Shown here: positions 1 to 5,120 of the stretch, in pieces
How positions within the stretch are numbered: the first letter of the stretch is position 1
How the letters are laid out: every line of letters starts with the position of its first letter
From: Bacteroidales bacterium
GTDB lineage: Bacteria; Bacteroidota; Bacteroidia; Bacteroidales; UBA7960
Assembly: GCA_003451785.1 (NCBI GenBank)
Contig: DMJL01000179.1
Coordinates: forward strand, 1-5,120
DNA length: 5,120 nt
Direction: 5' to 3'
Made by a program: the position numbers and the translations under genes
Notes under the pieces: generated by a model
What the model saw: only the letters and a program-made list of their open reading frames with translations
Database searches by the model: none
What the model was told of the DNA's origin: nothing

Positions 1-138
1 ATAAAATTCTCATTAAAAGAACAACCCCCCAAAAAAAACATATCTAAAAACGGCTTTCACCCCACCTAAAGACCAATTAATACCCTGTAGGGGCCTTGCC
101 TGCTCTAATTTCCTACTTTTACATCACAAAAAGGCTTG

Positions 139-546
139 TCAAACACTTGGGGCGACAGTTTTATACTTTCTTTGTTTATAGTCGCGCACATTGAGTACTA
201 CCGATATTGCTAATGCCAGAAAAGCTCCAATCATCGTAGCATAATCCACTAAAGTTTGCGGAGGCAAAATCCCTAAAACCCGATAGATAAGGTAGCTAAT
301 GTAGGAGTCAGGCAGCCCGGTTTGACCAAGTTGCGCAAGTACACTCCAATGCCATTCGGTAATAGGGCAAAAACCTATGCCATAAAACAATCCCAAACCA
401 AACCACGAAAACAAAGTAAGCAGGAGTACTATCAAGTTTAGCCGTCGGGTTTTCTTCCAAATCCAGCCAAGCAAATTGAAAAGCACCAAAATCAGGTGAA
501 AAACAAAGAAGAAAACATCTAAAAAATGCAAAAGGAAGTCACTCAT
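139..546 (-). CDS. DUF2784 family small membrane protein
   Basis: This 135-residue protein matches what I know of the DUF2784 family, small integral membrane proteins of unknown function. Visible family features are FHLILVLFNLLGWIW (about residues 16-30), the basic loop TRRLN (33-37), and SWFGLGLFYGIGFCPITEWHW (47-67) with its CPxTxWHW core. The segment LPDSYISYLIYRVLG (78-92) follows. Three hydrophobic helices are likely, at about 8-29, 36-58 and 103-120, with a basic C-terminal tail (RDYKQRKYK). The length is usual for the family, so the gene looks intact. It starts with ATG, without a clear Shine-Dalgarno sequence, and ends in TGA. It stands alone: its neighbour to the right (1054-1641) is divergent, 507 bases away. 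No good terminator was seen downstream. The family call is fairly confident; no function can be given. Confidence 0.85.
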   Translation of the reverse strand: MSDFLLHFLDVFFFVFHLILVLFNLLGWIWKKTRRLNLIVLLLTLFSWFGLGLFYGIGFCPITEWHWSVLAQLGQTGLPDSYISYLIYRVLGILPPQTLVDYATMIGAFLALAISVVLNVRDYKQRKYKTVAPSV

Positions 547-1053
547 GGGTGAAAATTTTTAGATGTTGATAAAGTTAATGCAATTTCGTTTCTGTAAAAA
601 AACAAAGGAATAGTATTAGCATTTTTTATGAATCTTCAAGTTGCAAAATTTAGCAAAACGCTTCATTTACAGAGCAATAGATACATGAAAGGAAATCTGC
701 AGAAAGTGGAATTAAAAAATCCGTAAACGAAAGAAGACCCTTCCCTATGGTCAGAATGAAAAATATGACCAATATTGAATTGGAAATAAATTTTCGAAAG
801 TTTTTAAAACTGACTATCATCATCTACTATTAGCTCTATTCTATGAAAAATTGCCTTTGGTATCAAATTTGCTTTTATTGTAGCGTGGTAATGGCAGCCT
901 ACACCATATTAAGCAGAATTTTGTTATCAACTATGAATGTCCAAATTTTTCTAAATTTGGCGTTAACACAAGTTAAAATTTAAACTCTGGTTTAAATACC
1001 TTTAAAATGTTTTTTATTTTTGTGAGCTTTTTTAACCTTAACCCTTTGAACAA
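547..1053. other. AT-rich intergenic region between divergent genes
   Basis: This is a 507-base stretch between the DUF2784 gene (leftward) and the DUF4168-like gene (rightward), with no convincing gene. It probably carries the promoters of both. Plus-strand TAnnTTTG elements occur at 952-959 and 1015-1022. No exact minus-strand match to that element was found for the leftward gene; TATTCCTTTG (minus strand, 603-612) resembles it but has four spacer bases instead of two. A TGGTCA/TGACCA inverted repeat lies at 748-771. The longest short ORF noticed is 843-983 on the plus strand (46 codons). I saw no tRNA-like fold or tandem repeat. Confidence 0.6.
1015..1022 (+). promoter_or_regulatory. Candidate Bacteroidota -7 promoter element for the DUF4168-like gene
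   Basis: TATTTTTG fits the Bacteroidota -7 consensus TAnnTTTG exactly and lies 31 bases before the ATG at 1054, giving a short leader of roughly 25 bases. No convincing -33 TTTG or TTG lies at the usual distance, so the match is only half of a promoter. A second exact match, TAAATTTG at 952-959, could serve as an alternative with a longer leader. In such AT-rich DNA, chance matches are expected at a fraction of one per strand over this length. Confidence 0.35.
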
Positions 1054-1641
1054 ATGAAAAAACTGTTGAAAAAATTTTCCGCCCGGTTTTTGCCGAATCT
1101 ATTTTTCGTTCTTGCTATGGTTTCTTTGGTAATTTCTCCAAAGATTATGCAAGGACAGGAGCCCGCACAGCCGGCTCAACCCGTTCAAGAATTCCCATTT
1201 TCGCCGGAGCATTTATTGAATTTTTTTGACGCAAATCAGAAAATCAGCCCACTGAATAGAACCACCCAGGAGCGCATAAACCAAACTGTAGCTGAGAGAA
1301 ATCTTTCCATGGAGCGTTTTAATCAGATTGCCCGGGCATCACAGATAGGCGAACTCGCAAATGGCATATTCACCGAAGCAGAGATTGCTGCATTTAATGA
1401 AGCAGCACCCTTGGTTACAGCTATTCAGCGCGAAATGCAAGATACCATGAGATCTTTGCTCGATGCAGAAAATCTCACTATGGAAAAGTATCAGCAAATA
1501 TTGGGAGAATTCAGAGCCAATCAGGCATTGCAGGAGCATGTACGCAATTTGCTGCGCGAAAGAGCTAGGCAAGCAGCCCGTGAAGCTCGCGAAAGGGAAC
1601 AGCAATTGCAACAGCAGCAGCCTCCGCAATCCCAGCAGTAA
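1054..1641 (+). CDS. Exported DUF4168-like helical protein with Gln-rich tail
   Basis: This 195-residue protein begins with a basic n-region (MKKLLKK) and a hydrophobic stretch (about residues 12-28), as in a Sec signal peptide cleaved near 34 or an uncleaved anchor. It is probably periplasmic or surface-associated. A Pro/Ala/Gln linker (36-46) follows. Residues about 105-167 resemble the DUF4168 domain: FTEAEIAAFNEAAPLVTAI, then a helix, then NLTMEKYQQI. A related motif, NLSMERFNQI, occurs earlier at 83-92, so the domain appears to contain a duplicated helix pair. The C terminus (166-195) is a charged Arg/Glu/Ala helix that ends in a Gln/Pro-rich tail. The ATG start is supported by the signal peptide and by the -7 element just upstream; no Shine-Dalgarno sequence is seen. 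The gene appears monocistronic and ends 13 bases before a strong hairpin. Function is unknown. Being a real exported protein is near certain; the DUF4168 assignment rests on recognised motif shape. Confidence 0.8.
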   Translation: MKKLLKKFSARFLPNLFFVLAMVSLVISPKIMQGQEPAQPAQPVQEFPFSPEHLLNFFDANQKISPLNRTTQERINQTVAERNLSMERFNQIARASQIGELANGIFTEAEIAAFNEAAPLVTAIQREMQDTMRSLLDAENLTMEKYQQILGEFRANQALQEHVRNLLRERARQAAREAREREQQLQQQQPPQSQQ

Positions 1642-1654
1642 AAAATAGTTACTT

Positions 1655-1684
1655 AAAAAAAACCAGCTAAGGCTGGTTTTTTTT
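1655..1684. terminator. Bidirectional intrinsic terminator between convergent genes
   Basis: The site reads A8, CCAGC, loop TAAG, GCTGG, T8: a perfect 13-bp inverted repeat with a 4-base loop. It gives a GC-rich 5-bp stem core followed by a run of eight T on either strand, so it can end transcription from both directions. It lies 13 bases after the stop of the plus-strand gene (1639-1641) and overlaps the stop codon of folC (1683-1685) on the minus strand. Confidence 0.9.
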
Positions 1685-2981
1685 ATACTACTTCTGCCAC
1701 AACAAAAGTACTTCCCCCCACATAAATCAGGTCATTGGGAGAAGCATCGTGCTTAGCACATTTCAAAGCGGCACTAACCGATTCGAAAATTGCACCTTTA
1801 AGACCATGCATAGCAGCTTGCTTAGCAAGAATAGCGGGATCTAATCCGCGGGGAATATTGGGTTTGCAAAAATAATATTGAGCATCTACGGGCAACAAAC
1901 TCAGTATGTTGGTGATGTCCTTATCGTCAACCATGCCAAAAACTATTCTTAAGGTTTTGTGGGAAATGTTCAAAAGTTGGTCAATTACCAGCTTTACACC
2001 ATCAACATTATGTGCGGTATCGCACACAATCCTTGGGCGTTTAGAAATCATTTGCCAACGACCCATAAAACCCGTATTCTTGCTTATATTGGCTAAGCCC
2101 CTTTCAATGGTTTGGGGATCTACGGAAATTTTTCCATTCAAACTCAAAATCTTCAGTGCAGACAAAACTGCGGCAAGATTTTCCTGCTGATACCTGCCCA
2201 TCAACTCTGTTGCCACCACATATTCACCGCTGCCACTTTCATTAAAATGAACATTCTGCATCGGCTTCCCGGCTACAATACTTGTAGAAATTCCTTTGGG
2301 GCAATACATTTCCCAAGCCTTGTACAATGGTGCTTGCAAGGTTTGAGCTTTATTAGAAAAAACTTGAAAAATTTCTGGTTGATCTCTTCCTATTACAACG
2401 GGTGTCTTATACTTGATAATACCCGCCTTTTCTCCTGCAATTTTATCCAATGTGTCGCCCAGAAGATTCACATGGTCCATGCCAATATTGGTGATAATTG
2501 ACAACTCAGGAGTAATTATATTGGTAGAATCGAGCCTACCACCCAAACCCGTTTCTATTATGGCAATATCTACCTTTTGGCGGGCAAAATAATCAAAGGT
2601 TAGGGCAATAGATATTTCAAAAAATGAAGGTTGTATGGTTTGGAAAAAATCCTTGTGGCGAGTTACAAACTTTGCAATTTCTATTTTAGGAATCATTTTG
2701 CCGTTTATACGAATGCGCTCCCTAAAATCTCTCAGGTGGGGAGATGTTGCAAGTCCGGTTTTCATGCCATGTTCTTGCAATATGGAAGCAAGCATGTTAG
2801 AAACAGAACCTTTGCCGTTGGTGCCTGCTATATGTATGGTTTTGAATTGCTTTTCGGGATTACCCAGATGGTTGCTCAATGCATGGGTATTATCCAAGTT
2901 TGCTTTGTAAGCAGCCGGCCCAATACGGTGAAACATGGGTAACTGGCTATACAGATACTCCAGAGTTTCTTTGTAAGTCAT
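1683..2981 (-). CDS. folC: Bifunctional folylpolyglutamate synthase / dihydrofolate synthase
   Basis: This cytoplasmic ATP-dependent Mur-ligase-type enzyme adds glutamate to dihydropteroate, making dihydrofolate, and extends the gamma-linked polyglutamate tail of folates. Its 432 residues match the usual family length. Visible motifs are the P-loop GTNGKGSV (53-60), the substrate loop SPHLRDFRERIRI (80-92), ETGLGGRLDSTN (143-154), TNIGMDHVNLLGDT (164-177) and GEKAGIIK (183-190). K185 sits where the family has its carbamylated lysine. The C-terminal domain shows MGRWQ (306-310), DTAHNVDG (321-328) and the closing VGGSTFVVAEV (421-431). No key motif is missing. Its ATG directly follows the TAA of tonB with no spacer (TAAATG), so translational coupling is likely, and no separate promoter is visible. 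The TAA stop lies inside the terminator stem. Whether the enzyme has both activities cannot be told from sequence alone, but a single bifunctional FolC is the usual arrangement. Confidence 0.97.
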   Translation of the reverse strand: MTYKETLEYLYSQLPMFHRIGPAAYKANLDNTHALSNHLGNPEKQFKTIHIAGTNGKGSVSNMLASILQEHGMKTGLATSPHLRDFRERIRINGKMIPKIEIAKFVTRHKDFFQTIQPSFFEISIALTFDYFARQKVDIAIIETGLGGRLDSTNIITPELSIITNIGMDHVNLLGDTLDKIAGEKAGIIKYKTPVVIGRDQPEIFQVFSNKAQTLQAPLYKAWEMYCPKGISTSIVAGKPMQNVHFNESGSGEYVVATELMGRYQQENLAAVLSALKILSLNGKISVDPQTIERGLANISKNTGFMGRWQMISKRPRIVCDTAHNVDGVKLVIDQLLNISHKTLRIVFGMVDDKDITNILSLLPVDAQYYFCKPNIPRGLDPAILAKQAAMHGLKGAIFESVSAALKCAKHDASPNDLIYVGGSTFVVAEVV

Positions 2982-3770
2982 TTAATTTTGCCTAATGAAA
3001 TGGTAGGTAATAGTGCCCCTTTGTTCAACCGGCGCATCAAAATTTGGCTCAAATCTTGCCCTTAATGCTGCGGCTTCTGCCTGACGATGAAGTTCAGTAT
3101 CTGTATTTGTGGTACCCCGTGCTCCGGCTCTTGCAAGCACTACCCTGCCTTGCCTGTCAACTGTGATACTTACCACTATCGTACCCATAGGCATCACTTC
3201 GTAAACAGGCATTGGTAAGGATGTTGATGTTCTTCCTTCGAGATTGAAACTCACACCCTGACCTGTGCCAGATGCAACAATATCGGGGCTTCCTACTGGT
3301 CGTCCCATCACTCCCGTTTGATTTCCTGCTCCCTGATTAGCAGCTGTAGCTTCTCTTTGATTGGCACCCGGAAACAAAGCCCGTTGGTCAACCTGCGGGC
3401 GTTGAGGCTCTGTGGTAGGTGGGCGGTTTGCGGGTTGATTTTGATTTTGGGTCTGAGGTCGTGTTTGGGTTCGTTGACGCGAAGGAGGTGGTATGGCTAT
3501 AGACTCTTCAGTGTCCTGAGTAACTACCTGTTCATCACCCCTATTGGCAGTCTGCGCCGGTGGTGGCGCACTGGCAGGCAATGATGGGTATTGGGCAATC
3601 TCGCCGGTACCAACATCTACATATCCAAGTGCAACCAACACTCCTTCTTCGTCGGGAGGTCTTGGAGGCGTGCGCATAAATACGAGAAACAATATGGCTA
3701 TCAGCACCGCATGAAACAATATGGTGCCAATAAGGGCATTCCGGTTATCGCTTTTCGAAAAGTTTTCCAT
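2982..3770 (-). CDS. tonB: TonB-like energy transducer
   Basis: This 262-residue protein has the three-part plan of TonB. A short cytoplasmic tail is followed by one membrane helix (about 12-32), which carries a histidine at residue 20, like the functionally important His20 of E. coli TonB. A long periplasmic linker (about 34-170) follows, rich in Pro, Gln, Thr, Asn and Arg. The C-terminal domain (about 175-262) has the TonB_C pattern: GTIVVSITVDRQGRVVLARA, then a helix with AEAAALRARFEPN, then RGTITYHF. Such domains contact the TonB box of outer-membrane receptors. The linker lacks the regular Glu-Pro/Lys-Pro repeats of enterobacterial TonB. The ATG is one base after the exbD stop (TGATATG), and the TAA abuts the folC start. 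Placement behind exbB and exbD supports the role. A TolA-like role is a less likely alternative, because no tolB or pal is nearby in the window. Confidence 0.88.
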   Translation of the reverse strand: MENFSKSDNRNALIGTILFHAVLIAILFLVFMRTPPRPPDEEGVLVALGYVDVGTGEIAQYPSLPASAPPPAQTANRGDEQVVTQDTEESIAIPPPSRQRTQTRPQTQNQNQPANRPPTTEPQRPQVDQRALFPGANQREATAANQGAGNQTGVMGRPVGSPDIVASGTGQGVSFNLEGRTSTSLPMPVYEVMPMGTIVVSITVDRQGRVVLARAGARGTTNTDTELHRQAEAAALRARFEPNFDAPVEQRGTITYHFIRQN

Positions 3771-3771
3771 A

Positions 3772-4185
3772 TCAGCGGGCAGGTTGGGTAGCGAGTATCA
3801 CCCTATGCCGGGTATTTTGTAGGTTATTAATACTATTTACAACATCTATCACCGAAACTATATTTTGAACGGGAACTGTACGATCGGCTCTTAAAACTAC
3901 CGTTGCGTCAACTTCATTTAAAAGCATTTGCTGCAAGCCACTCTTCAAGCCGGTAATATCAACCGGGTTTTCTTCCAAAAAAACTTGCAACTGCTCGTTG
4001 ATATATACCGTAACGGTTTGCCGTGCCATAGTGCGGCTTTCGCTCGAAGGCAAAAGCAACTTAATAGCTTGCGGAGCTATGAGGGTTGAAGTAAGCATGA
4101 AAAATATTAGCAGCAAAAACACTAAGTCTGACATGGAAGCCATACTAAACTGCAAGCTGCGTTTGTTTCGCATTTTTATTGCCAT
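3772..4185 (-). CDS. exbD: ExbD/TolR family biopolymer transport protein
   Basis: This 137-residue protein is the standard size for ExbD. A short basic cytoplasmic start (MAIKMRNKRS) leads into SMASMSDLVFLLLIFFMLTST, where Asp20 sits at the start of the single membrane helix (about 21-40). It corresponds to the proton-carrying Asp25 of E. coli ExbD. The periplasmic domain (about 45-137) ends with the family pattern VVLRADRTVPVQNIVSVIDVV followed by HRVILAT. The ATG lies 11 bases after the exbB stop, with no clear Shine-Dalgarno sequence. Met5 is a possible alternative start, but the first ATG fits family length. With ExbB it forms the inner-membrane motor that uses the proton gradient to energise the TonB-like protein encoded next. 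ExbD and TolR are hard to separate by sequence; the tonB neighbour favours ExbD. Confidence 0.95.
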   Translation of the reverse strand: MAIKMRNKRSLQFSMASMSDLVFLLLIFFMLTSTLIAPQAIKLLLPSSESRTMARQTVTVYINEQLQVFLEENPVDITGLKSGLQQMLLNEVDATVVLRADRTVPVQNIVSVIDVVNSINNLQNTRHRVILATQPAR

Positions 4186-4196
4186 TTCTACAAAAG

Positions 4197-4910
4197 TTAT
4201 TTGGAAGCCGGTTCGTGCAACAAATCCATAAACTCTGTCGCACGGGCTTCAAGTAAAAAAACTACCTTTTCGATACGAGCAACCAAGACATTGTAGCATA
4301 TAAATCCAATAATTCCTACTATCAGACCCGCAATAGTGGTAATCATAGCTTCGTAAATACCACCGGCAAGCAAGCTAATATCAATATTGTTGCCAGCCAT
4401 GCTCATATTGTAAAAAGCTCTAACCATGCCAATAACAGTACCCAAAAAACCCAGCATTGGAGCTGCACCAGCAACTGTGGCGAGAACAGCAATGTTTTTT
4501 TCCAACTTTGAAATTTCCAATTTACCAACATTTTCGATTGCGGCTGTGATATCGCTCAACGGTCGGCCAATTCTTACAATCCCTTTAGCAATCATACGCG
4601 ATATGGGCGAGAAGTTGTTTTTGCAAAGCGCCTTGGCTGAATCAATTCTGCCATCGTGCATAAAATCTCTAATGTTGTTCATAAAGTTGGTATCATCAAC
4701 CGAGGCACGACTGATAGCCAAATAGCGCTCAATAAAAATATAAATTGCTACTATGGACAAAATCAACAAAGGTATCATAACAGGCCCTCCTTTGAGTGCA
4801 AGACTCCATAACGACAAAGACTCGAAGCCGGGCGCAGGCATTTGTGCAATGGCATCTACCATAGGAACGGTACCTTGTGCTGGAATACTAATAAGAAAAT
4901 TAAACAGCAT
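4197..4910 (-). CDS. exbB: MotA/TolQ/ExbB family proton channel protein
   Basis: This 237-residue inner-membrane protein has three helices, at about 42-60, 139-162 and 187-209, and a large cytoplasmic loop (about 65-135). The first helix has the Bacteroidota-style sequence GGPVMIPLLI...IFIERYLAI. The second carries GAAPMLGFLGTVIGM (148-162), with Thr158 at the place of E. coli ExbB Thr148. The third carries GIYEAMITTIAGL, with Glu187 and Thr192 at the places of Glu176 and Thr181. These residues line the channel pathway in the family, so the motor should be functional. The ATG at 4910 gives a short hydrophobic N-terminal stretch before the first helix, as in related Bacteroidota ExbB proteins; Met17 and Met24 are weaker alternatives. 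It is the first gene of the exbB-exbD-tonB-folC cluster, with -7 elements upstream. TolQ is the alternative name, disfavoured by the tonB neighbour. Confidence 0.95.
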   Translation of the reverse strand: MLFNFLISIPAQGTVPMVDAIAQMPAPGFESLSLWSLALKGGPVMIPLLILSIVAIYIFIERYLAISRASVDDTNFMNNIRDFMHDGRIDSAKALCKNNFSPISRMIAKGIVRIGRPLSDITAAIENVGKLEISKLEKNIAVLATVAGAAPMLGFLGTVIGMVRAFYNMSMAGNNIDISLLAGGIYEAMITTIAGLIVGIIGFICYNVLVARIEKVVFLLEARATEFMDLLHEPASK

Positions 4911-4953
4911 AAACCAATATTTATTTGTGAATTAAGGATCCTTTGTCAAGTTC

Positions 4954-4961
4954 CAAAATTA
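4954..4961 (-). promoter_or_regulatory. Candidate -7 promoter element of the exbB operon
   Basis: On the minus strand this reads TAATTTTG, an exact fit to TAnnTTTG, 43 bases before the exbB ATG, implying a leader of about 40 bases. No TTG is found at the normal -33 distance. A near match, AAAGTTTG (minus strand, 4974-4981), has a TTG 18 bases further upstream (5000-5002) and is a competing candidate. Confidence 0.35.
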
Positions 4962-5028
4962 GCAAATTCGCTGCAAACTTTATTAAATGAACTTTAAAAC
5001 AACCAAACAATATTATCCAAAATCGTAC

Positions 5029-5036
5029 CAAAGCTA
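5029..5036 (-). promoter_or_regulatory. Second candidate -7 element upstream of exbB
   Basis: On the minus strand this reads TAGCTTTG, another exact TAnnTTTG match, 118 bases before the exbB ATG. It would give a leader of roughly 110 bases. No -33 TTG lies at the expected spacing. It may be a chance match in AT-rich DNA or a second start site. Confidence 0.2.
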
Positions 5037-5120
5037 AATTGTGAAAAGTGAGAGCTATTTTATAAACGATTTTTTTCGCTATTAAAGGCTATTTATGCAA
5101 AATGATAATGCTTTAAATTG

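Noticed and set aside
25..38. C6A8 homopolymer pair, read as GGGGGG after T8 on the minus strand, considered as a terminator for the DUF2784 gene
   Set aside because: No stable hairpin precedes the T run on the minus strand, and the site is about 100 bases past the stop codon. The short CCCT-GT-AGGG pairing near 83-92 is too weak to call.
1..69. Plus-strand frame open from the window edge to a TAA at 67-69
   Set aside because: It gives only 22 codons with no recognisable family sequence, and an open frame of this length is expected by chance. It could be the tail of a gene to the left, but nothing supports that.
1339..1629. Antisense open frame opposite the DUF4168-like gene
   Set aside because: It is a shadow of a clear plus-strand gene with a signal peptide and family motifs. 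The antisense product looks like no known family.
1655..1684. The perfect palindrome considered as a mobile-element end or attachment site
   Set aside because: The A-stem-T architecture, the position between two convergent stop codons and the lack of any transposase or integrase point to an ordinary intrinsic terminator.
1906..2942. Several plus-strand open frames opposite folC
   Set aside because: They overlap a fully motif-supported folC on the other strand and show no family features or initiation signals.
3318..4935. Plus-strand open frames opposite tonB, exbD and exbB
   Set aside because: They are shadows of conserved minus-strand genes; their translations lack domain signals.
5095..5120. 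ATG at 5095 with an open plus-strand frame to the window edge, possibly a divergent gene
   Set aside because: Only eight codons are visible, with no promoter or ribosome-binding evidence, so it cannot be distinguished from chance.

Overview
The window looks like chromosomal DNA of a Bacteroidota bacterium. It is AT-rich, starts lack clear Shine-Dalgarno sequences, several intergenic sites match the phylum's -7 element TAnnTTTG, and the ExbB/ExbD/TonB/FolC sequences read like Bacteroidota proteins. A genus cannot be named from the sequence. No tRNA, rRNA, CRISPR array, insertion sequence or phage gene was seen.

Layout from left to right. Positions 1-138 are non-coding as far as can be seen. 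Positions 139-546 (minus) encode a small membrane protein of the DUF2784 type. Positions 547-1053 are a 507-base AT-rich gap holding candidate promoter elements and one doubtful 46-codon ORF. Positions 1054-1641 (plus) encode an exported DUF4168-like helical protein with a duplicated motif and a Gln-rich tail. A perfect 13-bp A/T-flanked hairpin at 1655-1684 separates it from a convergent minus-strand cluster. Read in transcription order, that cluster is exbB (4910-4197), exbD (4185-3772), tonB (3770-2982) and folC (2981-1683). Positions 4911-5120 are the upstream region of the cluster, with two exact TAnnTTTG matches on the minus strand.

The four minus-strand genes are separated by only 11, 1 and 0 bases, so they are almost certainly one transcript. 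ExbB and ExbD form the proton-driven inner-membrane motor, and the TonB-like protein carries that energy across the periplasm to outer-membrane receptors. FolC is a cytoplasmic folate enzyme with no direct mechanistic link to the motor. Its start codon directly abuts the tonB stop codon, so the two are probably translationally coupled.

Most of the window is housekeeping content, and I see no convincing new defence or mobile system. The points most worth a second look are the energy-transducer/folate gene coupling, the duplicated motif in the exported protein, and the shared terminator that also contains the folC stop codon.
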